DNA of 64,000 nucleotides, taken from the NCBI GenBank assembly GCA_950295325.1, contig OX485807.1:22229666-22293665 (forward strand), given 5' to 3'. The position numbers and the translations under genes are program-made. This DNA is from Polytrichum commune. Its lineage: Eukaryota > Streptophyta > Polytrichopsida > Polytrichales > Polytrichaceae. The notes under the pieces are model-generated. The model had not been told where the DNA came from and made no database searches. It worked only from the letters and a program-made list of their open reading frames with translations. This document shows positions 10,401 to 23,447 of the stretch, one piece after another (positions within the stretch are counted from its first letter, which is position 1; each line of letters opens with the position of its first letter).

Positions 10401-13201
10401 TCCTTAAAAGAAAAAGTAATAAATTATGTTTATTTAGTCAAATTGAGTGCATTGCTAGGAAAAATGGACCTATGTATGTCCACCAAATGCATTGATTGAT
10501 TGTCCGTCATGAAAAATTGAAGAATTTTAGCATGTAATCTACAATGACATAAAAATTTGGTAAGGTCAAAAGATTTTGCAAGGAAGAACATGATAAATTT
10601 CACGGGCATGGACCCTTGCTTTTGGATTGAAGATTGGACCCAAACTTCAAGTTGTTGATTGCTTAAACTATGATCACATGAGCAACACTTTGTACTTCCA
10701 CATTTTCCTAAACTATGCCCCTTGGAGTTAGTCAATATCAAACAATAAGTCCACTTACAATATGTCTAATTCAAGTTGTCCCTTATTCACACCAATACTG
10801 GAGGTTGGCATCTCTCCCTTAGGCCGACACATGGCTTGGGCTTCCACAGCCAAACAACCTTAGAGGACTTGGGCCATAACAATATAAAATTAAAAATATG
10901 AACACAATAATAAAACGTGTAATAAAAATGCCTATTTCCATCATCACAAAAAACACATGTGTTGTGTTTATTGCATTGGGATAAAATACATGCTTTGTTT
11001 TTATTGCATTCTACAACTTGCACGGTGGCTTGCTTTGGCTATAACATTGATTTGGTTGCTTGGCCTCCCAAAAGGTTGCATGCAATTGAAGCGGCCCATT
11101 TTTGGAATCAACTTCAACTAAAGTGCATTATACATTATTCGAATCACATAAGAAAAAACAAAGACATTTAAAAAAATCATTAAAATTCCAACTATACAAA
11201 ATAAGTTGTTTCTCCTTAAAGATACAAAAAAACTTAAAACTGTAAAAAAAATAGGAGAGAGAATGGCCTCGAAAGAGGAGGGATCCCCCCCTTATCCAAC
11301 CACGAGGAGGGTCACATCAGCCCATGCTAGGCCTAATGGACACCCTTAATCAATTGGGTGATCCACATCACCCCCCTTATCTCTATCTACTCACATTTTC
11401 CAATCATAAAATCACAAGGGTCAAGAAAGGTGAAATAATCTCTACCTTTCTTTTCAACAACTGCTAATTTGAGATCAAATCAAAATTTATTCTAATGATA
11501 TTAGATCTTCGAATTCAACAAAACAAACTACAAAAAGCTCTTAGAAGTCGTGATTTTAATCACAACCTCTTTCTAACCTTCTCTATTACTTTCTATTCTA
11601 CGTTAGAATCAAATGAAAACAAATCAAAATAACAATACCATTTGTTTTTTACATCGTGTAAGAGTTTGCCTCATAACATCAATACCTAGCTGCTTATGAT
11701 TCTTAATACCCTAAATCCAGTGGTTTCTTATTAGCGAAAGGGTTAAGGAAGGTTAGGATTTATTGGTGGCGGTAGTATTTTAGCCACTTAAAGTTCTTTG
11801 ATGCCCTAAATTCAATGGTTTCCTATTGGCCAAAGGGAACAAGGAGAAGGAAGGTTTAAGGGATAGAAAAATGGTGGTGAGACATTCTTGTGGACATTTT
11901 AGAAGGTTGGCATTAAGAAATGGGTATTCTTGAGGGCTTTGAAGGGTTTTGTGTTTAGAGAGCTTATGGGATTGAGAGAGTGAGTGTTTCAAAATGATTA
12001 GAGAAGTTGAGGGTGTTGAGGTTATTTGGAGGAGTGAGGATATGCACTAGGCAAAGTATTGTATCTTCTATATTTGGTTTATAAGAAGACAAAATTTAGG
12101 TCTTGAGTTTTGGTCTACTATGCACGATGAGAGAAACATTTTGTTTCAATATATTATAGGAGTGTTCTTAGTGAGGTACATCACTTGTATGCAAATTTTT
12201 AGGGCGTGATTCATGCTAAAGAAGGGGCAATGAAGCATTGAACCAAAGGGGGTCTAGAAACTATTGTAGCTAATTAACCTAGCTTTGAGGGCTTGGTTTT
12301 CCTGCATGTATTGTGGCTATAAATGTGAGATTTAAAAGGTAGCTTGGGAGATGTATTTGTCTCAATTATGGTGAAATTCTTGTTCCATATGTATTATAAA
12401 TTAAATGGCATTGACCTTGATGCAACCGGATTGTTCAGGACAAATATTAGTTTGACTAAAAGTTGCATCATGAGTTGTACATTACTTTGCTAATCATGAA
12501 AATCGACATGTCAGTAATAAATGGGGTATGCAATTACTTTGCAAAGTTTTGTGGGTAGAACATGAAGAAGTTGAGAGTTACATGAGGTTGAAGTTGACTA
12601 GGTCAATATTAAGGATACTATGTGATTTGAGTGAACTTGGACAAGATTGGAGGATGGTTTTGGGACAATTGAAGAACTAGTGCATACGACGAGCAAACTT
12701 TGAAATTAGAATGATCTATCACAACAAAAGACTCTGTTTTCTCCCGGACAAACCGCATTTTTCTTAACAACATTGAGCAATGAGCAGTTATATATGAGTG
12801 ATGACGGACTAAATTAAATTGGTATCCATATCACATGTTTCTTATAATCGTGGATTTTTTTTCCATGAAAAGATAAACCATGTATACAAATTTGGATAAA
12901 TTTTATGGTTATTTCATCTACCAATTAAATACAAAAGTAACTCAAAAGTAACTAAAGTGTTACACAATGAGACTAAATAATAATTGCGAACACATTTAAA
13001 GGTAGAAAATAAAATCATGTCTGAAAATCATGCAATGGAATTGAGTGATATGGTTGTTGAAATGATATTGAGTAATATGCATACTTATATGATTTAAAGG
13101 AGGATAATATTGGCATACAAAACCAAAGTCCACGGATTGTGGTTTATTCAAATAAATGCATAACATGAAAACCAACCCCATACAAATTCAATGATAATAT
13201 C
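10401..13201. other. Intergenic, no gene recognised
   Basis: AT-rich, with short open frames only. A diverged tandem duplication of about 93 bp lies near 11706-11895 (shared phrase CCCTAAAT-C-A-TGGTTTC). Nothing else is definable. Confidence 0.45.
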
Positions 13202-13204
13202 TAA

Positions 13205-13579
13205 GGGCCGGTTTACACTACGGTGGAGAAGTCCACCGGTCATGAAAAAAAGGGCGTTTCTCAATTGTGATTGGTCGAAAATGCAACTCTTGACCGGTGG
13301 GTGTTTACACTAGGTGAAGAAAACAATGGTGGTGAACTTTTCTCATGGATGATAAAATGACATGGCCGCCTACATGGCGGCACTTTTTGGAGTCGCGCTT
13401 CTCCGGCCTCAAGAGGCCGGACAAGAAACTTCTCCTCCGGAGAAGCCCAACTCAATACAAATATTTTATTGCCTTTAATTCTTCTCCAGCACATCCACCA
13501 TTTGCCTCATATAACCATGTCTTGGCCAAGCATTCTTGATCGACCGGAGGCCTTCTCCACCATGATGTTATTCCGGCCC
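13205..13579. mobile_element. PIF/Harbinger-like MITE, 375 bp
   Basis: Inverted ends start GGGCCGG on both sides (left GGGCCGGTTTACACTACGG, right read in reverse GGGCCGGAATAACATCATGG), and both continue into GGTGGAGAAG. The 3-bp TAA lies at 13202-13204 and 13580-13582. A TAA/TTA target site and GGGCC-type ends are the known marks of PIF/Harbinger (Tourist-like) elements. The interior is richer in G+C than its surroundings (GGCCTCAAGAGGCCGG palindrome near 13408) but encodes no transposase. Confidence 0.75.
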
Positions 13580-13582
13580 TAA

Positions 13583-16500
13583 GACTACCCATGATGTTAT
13601 TCATTCTCACTATCCTCTTCATTACCTTCTTATGCCTCGTCTTCTACATATGCACATCACAACCGTCGGGATCTTTGATGTGTGATTGGTTTTGAGGTGG
13701 CCACCATAACATGCGCCGCATTCCCTATATGTGGAGGAAGTAACATCAAGTTGGGAGGTGATTGTAGTTGGTTCACGATTATGTTCACATGAAATAAAAT
13801 TATAAGATACTTAAAATTGTAGCCATATGCAATGGTACAAAATTTAGATTATCAAATGACAAGGATACTTACTAATGCGAAAATGTTTTGCAACCTTTCA
13901 AACATGTTCATCTTCATCTGCAAGAGATGTAATGTGAGGTACACTTTCACATGTTAGGAGAGGAGTCTCCGTACACAATGGAGACAAAATGGCATCGAAT
14001 ATGATGGTATCACCCTCCAAGGCCACAATATGGCAACTACTTCGCTTACATGCATGGATTGAGCATCTTGACACAACATGAAAATCAATCACTGACACAA
14101 GAGATAAAGGTAGTGAGCAATTAAATATGAATGATTGGCATTGAGGTCTATAATCATTTGTGGATGCATAGGCATCAAGAACTATAGCTCATTTAAATAA
14201 TACCTTGATAAAAACTTTTAGCAATTTTGAGTCTTTCTCCCGACCACCTCTCCAAGCAACCTTGTTGTTCATGAGCTACCAAGAATTGGTTAGATTGAAG
14301 AATATATTGGTGGCTCCAACATCACCTCTAGCACACCCTCACACTTTTACAACACATATTGAGTCGATGATCTCGATTGTGAATGAAAATAAAAATGAAA
14401 AATCGTCGAGTACACAAAAATAAATAAAACACATTAGAGTTTATCAACAAAGATCCAACCAATAAGTATATCAAATATGAATTATATACATGAAAATATT
14501 GATCACAAATTGTAAGAGTCTTGCCAATTCCCAAACATAAAGGCAATTCATCAACAATCTTGCCTAACTTCTTCTACATTAGTTTGGAATACATCATACA
14601 AGCGTCCCCATGAAGGTAAACATTAACAAATTGAAAAAGGGTCTCAGTGTGGGACGTCACATATGCATTCCACTCCAGACTGGTGTTGGAAGGTGAGGAG
14701 ACATTGGGGATGGATAACCCTTCCGGCAAACCTACAAATATAAGGGGAAATTACAAGCACTCGAAGACATCTACAATTAATCATCGCCCACAATATGAAA
14801 TTACATTATTAAATGAATCATATTAACTAATGATATTGAATTTTAGTAAAGGGCATACATTGTTTTTTTCTAGAACTCCAACATGTTGACCATGATAGGC
14901 TATTGATCGGCACCATTATGCAAAATTGTTGCAATAGATGTCTCCTTGTCTAGAACAAAAACTTGTTGTGAACATAATAAAGATGGAGAAATAACCCTAG
15001 TACCTCCACTAAGATTTTGTGCTTCTTGTTGTGAATGTTGTTAAAAAATAGGAGGGCAATCGAGTTGGAAGCATGTACTTTGGTAGGGTCAAGGGATGGC
15101 CTCTCTAAAGATAAAGTGAACTTAGTATTCTCCTGTATTTGAGTGACCCCCAATTTGAGACCAATTGTACAATTTCCACGTTTCTTCATTGTCACTAGTG
15201 GCACTTGTGGTGGGTTTAGCTAGCATCGCGCATCATCACCTAGACAATTTCATCTTCTTCTCTTTCATCTTTCTCGGGTCTTCCACAAGATGAAATACTG
15301 GTAGGCATTCAAGACACCATGGACAATTATGCAAAGTGGTGGTCTCTCATGTCCTCGATTATGCTTTCAGTGAAAATGCATAATTCACCTTTTGCAGTCC
15401 ACGCCGAAATGCACAAAGGGAGATTGTTCATAGCTATTGTGTTATTTACAAGGATCTTCCTCTTAACATACCTTGAGGAATACACACAAGTATATACAAG
15501 TATATATATATACAAGTATATATATATATACAAATTTGTGAATTTAACAACATTTATTAAACCAAAATCATGATAAGAAAATGTTTACAAGGATAAAGAC
15601 ATGAATTTAACACATTTCATAGAAATATTTCCACCAACATACTACACGAGTTTGAAATACTTGTTGAATGGATTTTATCCCTAAACATGGTCCGGAAACC
15701 TTTGGTTCATAGAAGAATTCGCCACTTCTCAATGTTATCCAATTTAGAAAGAATCCACTTCGATGGTATTGAATCCATATAAGATTTAGCCATGTTGTCA
15801 TACCAAGGGACTACTACATCCTCCGATTGTGAGGCCAAGAGCAAAAAAAATCAAAACATGTGAAATATAATTAACAAGAAACAACTTATATACATTGACC
15901 GATTATGAGGAAATGGGCAAAATTTGAGCCAAAAATAGGCCTTTAAAAGTCAAATGCCTAGTACGCTTTTTTTGCATGTTCCCAACTAGAAAACAAAGAG
16001 ACTTTCATGAAAAGCAACTAGATTTTCACCAATGTAACCAACATGCTTTGAATTTGCCTTCAACTATAGTTGTGGCGATCAATTGTGAATTCTCTACCAT
16101 CATGTCCAGCTTTGCAAAGAATGTCTATTAGTCTGTATGACATACAAATGTTACCGTTGGATATATAATGTCATTTAGTAGATGTTGAAACATATAAAAA
16201 ATGATGAATTATAATACCTCTTTATAAAAAATCTTCACCATGAGCAAGATTTATTATAGCAAATAGTTTTTCAAATTCCTTCTTCCTTATATCTTTGATG
16301 ATATTTTTTTAAGCTTATCCATTGTTGTCCACATATCCTCTACAAATTTCAAAGCCAAGGGAGTGGAGTGTTAGCATTGAATTTCATTAACACCTCCTTC
16401 ATTGCATCTACTATTTTTTTATACACCATCATTCGTGCTTGTATTAGATATAAATGGGAGGAAAGGGGTACATTTGAAGAAATGGATAGACCTCCAACCA

Positions 16501-17378
16501 TATTAGAGTGACAATGCATAAGGTACTCACCTTGTACAAGAATGGGGAAATACACCCAATGTTAGAGGGTACCATGTCTTCCTACATCATCTATTGACAC
16601 AAACATCAAATCTACAATGGGTAGAAGGTCCCAAAATTCTTGAAATTGAAGAGTGACAAATTTTCTTTATCATGTGAAGCTTGTGGAGAAAATTTGTCTT
16701 CATGTGGTCACTCTTTTTGGACCTATATAAAGATAAAGCTCAAACCAACAATTTTAAATTTTGATACAAACAAACTACAACAGTATAAAACAATTGGATG
16801 TATTATAATATGTGTTTGTTGACATCGTGCATAGCATCAAACAATACACCAAGAGAACTCCTATGATTCAAGAATATGCAATCAACCATGTAATGCTAGT
16901 CTAGATCAACACAATGAAAATAGTCAAAGTGATGCCTCCAAACACTCACCTTATGATTACTTTCCTATGACCAAAATATTTTCCCTTTGAATATACCCAA
17001 TCCATCATCAATTTGAAAATACAACCCAAATGAATTATTAGTTATTAGACATTGCTCATCCCATGAATCATAAGTGTTTTGTGTGACACCTCCACTCGTC
17101 CTTTGTCGTCCATGATAGAAACATAGAGAATCATGTTGACTTCACGGTATCCATTACCAAACTTGTTTTTTCTAGTAATTGAATATTTGTCTCTAGTATG
17201 GGTCTAACTACAGTAGTGGCAAGAGCTTTAACCAACAAAGAGGGACTCACAAATGTGACTTTCAAAACATGTTACATGCGTAGATACCCAATCAATTGAT
17301 TGAAGTTAGTAATTTGAATGTTGCCGATGTGTGAAGCATTCTCATCTGCTTTATCCAATCCTCCCGGAAATGCTCTTG
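13583..17378. other. Intergenic, decayed sequence, no gene recognised
   Basis: Many short frames on both strands, none above 85 aa and none with a recognisable domain. TA-rich runs occur near 15480-15535. The mixed short minus-strand frames (about 13898-16555) may be remnants of an old coding element, but I cannot assign a family. Confidence 0.4.
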
Positions 17379-17383
17379 TAGGG

Positions 17384-18917
17384 TGTGATGCCAAACCCAC
17401 CACCCTTAAGCGTCCTAGTCCGGGTGATGGTTTTGAGAATCACATGTGTCACACCAAAGCTCGTGGTAATATGGAATGTATTTCCATCTCAACAAGCTCC
17501 CAACTCACTTGAAATCATGATGTTTTATTAATGCTAGTCTCTTGAATGGGTAGAGCATTGGCATTCTCAAGGGTCCACCCCGCAGCCTTGGCTACACATG
17601 CCCTTGAGGATTTTCCTCTTGAAACCTTGGTCTTGGCCAATGTTTTCTCATTAGTGCTCGTGATCTCGTTGAGGCCATGGCTTGTCGGCTCCATGAAGCA
17701 CATAAGTTTCTAATACAAGTGTTAAAAAACACTTACATCATTTATCATCGCCTTCTTTTCCACAAGTCCCTCACAACCTTTCCCAAGTTCACACCTTAAT
17801 GCGGCCCCTAACCCAACTAGCCTAACTTAACCCAGCCTTTAACTTCAACCCAGTTGGTCTCTAAATCCAGCTTCTAACTTCAACCCAGCTGGTCTTCAAC
17901 CCAACCTTTAACTACAACCCAGCTGGTCTTCAAACCCAGCTTCTAACTACCACCCAGCTGGTCTTCAACCCAGCCTTTAACTTCAACCCAGCTGGTTTTC
18001 AACCCAGCCTTTAACTACAACCCAGCTAGTCTCTAAACCCAACTTCTAACTTCAACCCAGCTGGTCTCTAAACCCAGCTTCTAACTTCAACCCAACTGCT
18101 CTTCAACCCAGTCTTTAACTACAACCCAACTGGTCTCTAAACCCAGCTTCTAACTACCACCCAGCTGGTCTCTAAACCCAACTTCTAACTAAATGCTAAA
18201 CTAACAAAATTAAGTGCTACTAATCCTACACTATAATCTAAATACTACAGATCTCAATACGATAAATCTAAACACCATAAATCTAACTACTATAATTCTA
18301 AATACTATAAATTGAACACTATGAACTAAACACTTATTTCTAAATGCCTTGAGTCAAAATGCTACATCTAAACAATGTAAAGCTAACTTCAAAACTAGTT
18401 GGCCTTGGTTCTCCACCTAGAACCTTGCACTCCCAAGTGCCCCTCTCTTGTTTCACACACACCCACACTAACACCACATGGAATGCCAAGGGAGCAAGAA
18501 AACGAGAGAGAGAGAGAGAGAGAGAAGGGAAAGTGAGGATTATATAGGGAGAGGAAATGGAAGAGGTGAGCACCCCCAAAGCTCAAGATAAGCTTTTTGA
18601 TTATCTCCTATTTCGTAGGTTTTTATCCTATCATCTAAGCCTTCAACTCCTAAACCAACGACATGGATCTTAATTCAAACATTTAACTCAAGGAGCTACC
18701 CTTGGTTCACCACACACCACGCTCACCTAACCAAAGAACTTTCTTCATGCCGCTAAGCTTCTAATCAACCACACCACACAAGCCTAAGGCCTAAACATAA
18801 CTTCACACCAAGCCTCATTCTTTTTATATTTTTGTGAATAATCATAAAACATCAAAATGTAACTCCTAATGGTTTCAAAGGATTAATAACATATGTGGGC
18901 ATCATTTTGGGCTCACA
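17384..18917 (-). mobile_element. Solo LTR, TGTGAGCCC family, 1.53 kb
   Basis: Both outer sides carry the exact 5-bp repeat TAGGG (17379-17383 and 18918-18922). On the minus strand the unit begins TGTGAGCCCAAAATGATGCC and ends ...GGTTTGGCATCACA. It aligns end to end with the LTR at 44097 (shared CACCCGGACTAGGACGC near the 3' end, GAGG(C/T)TTGGTGTG(A/G)A near the 5' end). No internal region adjoins it. A fossil; the intact target site suggests a fairly recent insertion and recombination, but no age can be computed. Confidence 0.85.
17815..18190. repeat. Minisatellite within the LTR, unit about 34-36 bp
   Basis: About eleven imperfect units of the form CAACCCAGCTGGTCTTCAA(A)CCCAGC followed by (C)TTTAACT(A/T)(C). 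Read on the other strand, the core GCTGGGTTGA also starts the tandem units inside the LTR at 44097 (44917-45132), so a repeat block at this place is a property of the LTR family. Confidence 0.8.
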
Positions 18918-18922
18918 TAGGG

Positions 18923-19689
18923 CATGTGTTGACATCCTTAGGTCAAAAGAACATGAGCTAATGAGACTATATAAATTGGATATGAGATCTAAAATTCATA
19001 AATTCTTAACTATTTGGAGACATCATAGTCTTACATTACTTAAAGGATTAACCATGAGAATTATTCGTAGGTGAATTTGCACATATACATTCCAAATATG
19101 TTAGTCACCACAATACTTAGATGCTTGAGAAAAAGGAAGTGGATTGTGTGCACCCACATAAGAGTGATGCAAATGGAACTCCAGAATTGGTTGCACCAAG
19201 CAAAGGTTTTAGGGAGCCCTACATTCTCTTAGTACATATTTTCCATATCCGCCCCGCTCGTTTTTGCCAAGGTGGCTCCACACACAAGTAGAACCGGCCT
19301 CAAAACTTATCCTAAATGATGGGATACACCCTCATAGGTGTTTTGAGGGCAACGCCTCGGGACACGTTGTTGCACTGGACACTTGCGACATTGTCAGAAT
19401 GTAACCTGGTTTTTTTTTTTTGGTTTTTGCAAAGTGTCATGGAACAAGTTAATGGATGTTGAAAACGGGAGGTTGTTGAGCATAGTGGGGAGCCAATGCA
19501 AATACATGGGTTAATCGTAGGGACTCTAGTGGGAATGTTCTAAGAGAGTACTCTTCTTCATAACAATTTCTCGTTTGTGCTTTATGTGACCCCCCACCAA
19601 CCCTCCACCCCTTTTTATTTTCATGGAAGAGGGATAGTATGGGTGTGAATTTAATCAAGTTTTGACATGAGAGCCAAATCTAAGTTAAG
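18923..19689. other. Intergenic, no gene recognised
   Basis: Short frames only; a run of T near 19411-19421. No repeat boundary could be set. Confidence 0.4.
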
Positions 19690-20020
19690 TAGATTTGTGT
19701 TACTAAGATTATTTTCTTTGTGCACCTGCTTCTTGGAAGATAGGAAATACACAATTGATGTGAGATGATTAGCAAAGCCAAACCGTGCTCACAACCATTT
19801 GCCTCATGCTTTTCGGAATTCATATGAATATCTTATACATTATCAAATGTGAAGATTCTTACGCTCATCAAGGGACCGGATAGGTCCCCGCAATCATGTT
19901 GATTATTACGCTTAGAAGGGTTAGCATATTTTGAACACGTGGTCTAGTCTCTTTCAAACACATGTCTCTTTGGTGTCCGTTTTTAGATCCACACCTAACC
20001 ATAGACCACTCAACAATAAG
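19690..20020 (+). repeat. Dispersed repeat family D, copy
   Basis: Shares an ordered set of phrases with copies at 29230-30320, 42380-42620 and 45790-46135: GATGAGATGATTAGC-like, then TTCATATGAATATCTTAT, then ACACATGTCT-TTTGGTGTCC, then CACCTAA-C--A-ACCACTCAA. Ends are not defined and no frame is preserved. Confidence 0.55.
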
Positions 20021-20769
20021 GCGTCCATATTCTTGCTATATATATACGTCCCTTACCTTACTACATGCACGATGCAGTGTGAACAGATGGAATCAAGGGA
20101 AAGTTCATGGAAGGCAGTACGAGATGCATCTTTCTGGGAAGATACCAAATTTGGGCACTGCCCGTCATGTGCATGGCTTTTTCTCTCGTGGCCTGGCCTA
20201 CATTCTCCCCCAAACCCTCGTAAGCCGTAATAAGGAAGGACTTCCGCAGACCCAAATCTCCAGGAATTTAGAAAAAGCATTTCAACATCGTGGGGTACTC
20301 CATTAAATTACTATACTGTAGTTTACTTAATTAGTAGCTAGCTAGCGTACCACATAAACACCACCCGTGAGCCACCACTGGATTTGTGTGAATGTAGTAT
20401 TTTAATTTGTCTCCGTGCCCTTGCATCCCGTAATTAATCCTTTTTATGACCAAAAGAAGGTGGGCCGGCAAGGACCGAGGGAGCCATTGTCCGCCAATTT
20501 GCATGTCTGTCGGAGTCCCAAAATAGTGAGAGAATCCAAAACCCACCTGCAGTCGATCGCACCCGCTCATCTTGTCCCCTTTCGATGGCTCTCCTCAGCC
20601 CGACTCTGGCCCTGGCTCTCAAGCAACCTCACTGTGGCGGCCTGCCAATTACCACCAACCTGGAAAAAGGGAGAAACTCATGATGCTGCGACTGTACATT
20701 GCACTGCCCTCACATTATACTAAGGGCACAGGTAGCGTTTTCTACTAGGGTGTCAAATTCGAAAACAAA
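20021..20769. other. Intergenic, unassigned, less AT-rich
   Basis: Sequence of more balanced base composition than its surroundings, with overlapping frames of 60-114 aa in several phases, none with a recognised domain. It could be distal promoter DNA of the AP2 gene or a decayed gene; I cannot tell. Confidence 0.35.
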
Positions 20770-21328
20770 CACTAAATAAGTGTTGTATTTTGTGTCACTA
20801 AGGTAGCTTTTTCTAACGACACTTCTCGTGAATAAGTTTACGATTGCTGTCATTCCAACTCACTTTTAGTTCATCCACTTCTGACGCATTTTGCACTCTA
20901 GCATTTCGACGATGGAAATATTGTACTGAATGATTGAAATTTGAATGAAAAATCACAAAGTAAGCGACAATAACTGTAGCATTGTAAATCTGTAATGCCC
21001 AAATTGTTTGACGAGGAGAACCAGCGGCTAGTTGCAGATGAACCAATCAAGTTTGAGAAATAACTGGTTGAGGTTCGAGACTTCAGGAGGATTACCGATC
21101 ATTTTAGAGGAATCTAAGGAATATACCTCGAATGAATAAAGCAAAACTGGATGATGTCAACATGTAACCGGCTGGATTTAGAATCACTGGGATCTATGCC
21201 CAAAAACTTCCCGGGCACTGGTGTTAGATTTTCATTTTAGTGTTGGTGGCAATACACTGGTGGTTTACAATTAGTATCGAGCAAGACAAATAGAATTGGT
21301 GACGGCAAATGCAATATTTGATGTAGTG
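20770..21328. mobile_element. TIR element, CACTAAATA family, interrupted
   Basis: Starts CACTAAATAAGTGTTGTATT and ends ...GATGTAGTG. It has the same orientation as the copy at 27570-27932 and aligns with it (TCACTA-GGTA-CTTTTT, GTTTACAATTAGTAT, AATTGGTGA). A hAT-type MITE (21005-21220) splits it between the TAAATCTGTAAT and GTTGGTGGCAATACACT parts. Confidence 0.6.
21005..21220 (+). mobile_element. Old copy of the 227-bp hAT MITE, nested
   Basis: The body aligns with the MITE at 41557-41782 (GGAGAACC, GATTACCGATCATTTTAGAG, GATGTCAACATGTAACCGG). Ends are decayed (TGTTTGACGAGGAGA, ...CCGGGCACTG) and I see no 8-bp target repeat, so it is older than the other copies. It interrupts the CACTAAATA element. 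Confidence 0.65.
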
Positions 21329-21567
21329 TTTCAGATGGCAAGTTTCTTGAGACGTATCAGAAAAAGAGAGGCTTAAGTTAATTGAGGCAGCATTTTAATT
21401 AAGTGGTTAATGAAGATGGGTCTTTTAAATGGTTCATTTGTTCCGACTAAGTTAATTAGCCCGCTTCTATGGCATCATCAAATAAGTTATTTATTGCATG
21501 GCAACGTACTCCTCAGCAGCAGGGTCCGTAGCTAGCCCGCACTGGCCCACACTGACTCGTCGGGGGC

Positions 21568-21575
21568 TATAAAAA
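21568..21575 (+). promoter_or_regulatory. TATA box of the AP2 gene (candidate)
   Basis: TATAAAAA directly follows a G-rich stretch and stands about 30 bases before the likely transcription start near 21600. It is the best core-promoter match upstream of the AP2 coding region, but it lies 2.07 kb before the start codon, so the link assumes a long leader, perhaps with an intron. Confidence 0.45.
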
Positions 21576-21657
21576 GAAGGGAGGCGGTGCGCTGAACCCT
21601 TGCAACACATCTTCACACACACGTTTAGCATCGCTCAAGCTTTCTATCCGCTCATCG

Positions 21658-21708
21658 CACTCGCACTCGCACGCGCACTCACACACTCACACACTCACAC
21701 ACTCACAT
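21658..21708 (+). repeat. CACTCG/CACTCA short tandem repeat
   Basis: Repeated CACTCGCA and ACTCACAC units just downstream of the candidate transcription start. On the transcript this would be a C/A/U-rich tract near the 5' end. Confidence 0.75.
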
Positions 21709-22170
21709 GTACTCTAGGCACGGGGTAGTAGCAAAGTGGACGCACGGGATCGGCCCTCTCGATCGGTGTCGTAAGCAAGTTTGCACCCTTCGCCGGATAG
21801 CTTCAACTGGTTTCTCCTTGGTCTGGTTTGTGTCGTCGTTCGTCGTCGCGGTTTGTGTGTGTTCATCGCACTCGCAACCCGTGGCTATTCGGCGGATCAC
21901 CAGGCTCTTGGACGACCAGTCTGGCGGGATAATTAGCATGTGATCTGAGGGTTTGTCTTGCGTTCCATTCACTCACTTACTCACGCACAGGGCAGGCTAG
22001 CCACTCACTTGGGTTGTCACTGGTGTTGCTTCTCTTCTTTCCCTCCATGTAGTGTATCTTGGGATTTCGATGGTAGTATAGGCGACGGACTCACAAGCAC
22101 TGACGGATGTAGGCACGATAAGACTCTCTCGATGGTAGATAGGTGACGGACTCACATGCACTCACAGATG

Positions 22171-22327
22171 TAGGCACGGTAAGACAGACGCACATACACA
22201 TATGCACTCACTAGGTAGTGTAGGCACGGTAAGACGGACGCACTTACACATAATCACTCACTAGGTAGTGTAGGCACGGTAAGACGGACGCACATACACA
22301 TAATCACTCACTAGGTAGTGTAGGCAC
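22171..22327 (+). repeat. 50-bp tandem repeat, three units
   Basis: Three nearly identical 50-bp units (22171-22220, 22221-22270, 22271-22320) and the start of a fourth. Each begins TAGGCACGGTAAGAC and ends CACTCACTAGGTAGTG. Just upstream, two longer related units (about 22069 and 22129) share GGACTCACA-GCACT-AC-GATGTAGGCACG. Confidence 0.85.
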
Positions 22328-23447
22328 CCACATTTGTGCACTCACGGAAATTTGTTGGTCGTTCTCGTGGAAGCTTGTTGGTAGATTGCAACGTGGTTGT
22401 ATCGTATCGGACGGTTGGAGTTTGTGAAGTTTCTTGTTTTTGCGGGAACAAGTGAAGTTTGGTCCAATATCCGCTCCTTAGTTTTTCCTCTTCAATCTTG
22501 TGGACAATAGAAGAGGAGGGGTTTAACGATCCAACTGAGTTTTCTGCACCTGCACTCACGGATAGGCTAGGCACTAACTGCATCACTATTACTGGTTCTG
22601 GTTCTTCCTTTGTATTTAGCTTACGGACACACAAATCACACAGCCCACAAGGCGCAAGGGCGAAGAGCTGTGGAAGCTCGTTGTTTCACCCTGCGGTTTC
22701 TACTGACTTAGGCACGCTAGCGCACTCACACCTACACACTTTTATTGACAGACACTTACCCTGGCTTTATTGGTGTACATCTAAAAAAATTGTAAACACA
22801 TTGCAACACATCGTTGTTCGGTCTCCCTGGATTATTTTTGCCAAAGAGGCATCTTTTGGATGCTCTTTCAAAGTCTTTACTGTACTACTCTCCAAAGCTC
22901 CTCTGTCCATTGTGGTTTTCCTCGTGCCTCTTGGGCATTCTTTTCTTGTACATTGATTCCTTTTCTTGCCAACTTTTGTCTTCATTTGCCATTGTAGTCT
23001 TCCGCTTAAATATCGCACCGCCGCAGTTGTTTGTGGTGATTTTGTGTCAGGGTCAGTTTTTGAGTACCCTGCACTCCTTGTGCAGGATCTGTCCACCCTT
23101 CAGTCAGACACTTTTATCACTTGCCTGAAGTTCTTGGCCAGTCCATTTTTGCGCCTCCTTAGATTCTCGTCTCTGTAGTGTGGTATTTAACATAGAAAAA
23201 AAATAAAAAAATCTTCGAAGACTAGAGTATAAGGTTTTGGTTCGACATCTGTTCGCTTCATCATGGTTCTTCGTGTGATTTCCACTTTCCGAACGTTAGT
23301 GGATCTATCTACGACCTTTGTGATTCCTCTAGGAGTTGGGGGGTGTTAGTGATTCTTGCAGGCTTCACTTTCTGGGCGTAGTCTTGATCATAATTTTGAA
23401 CGCATGATATTTCAACAGTGAGACAACTGTAACCATTACTTTAGTTT

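Noticed and set aside
10615-10640. Sequence resembling miR159 (TTTGGATTGAAG)
   Set aside because: Only 12 bases match, and no fold-back precursor surrounds it.
22459-22956. 165-aa frame in the AP2 leader
   Set aside because: No recognisable domain or family, overlaps other frames on both strands, and lies in the likely untranslated leader.
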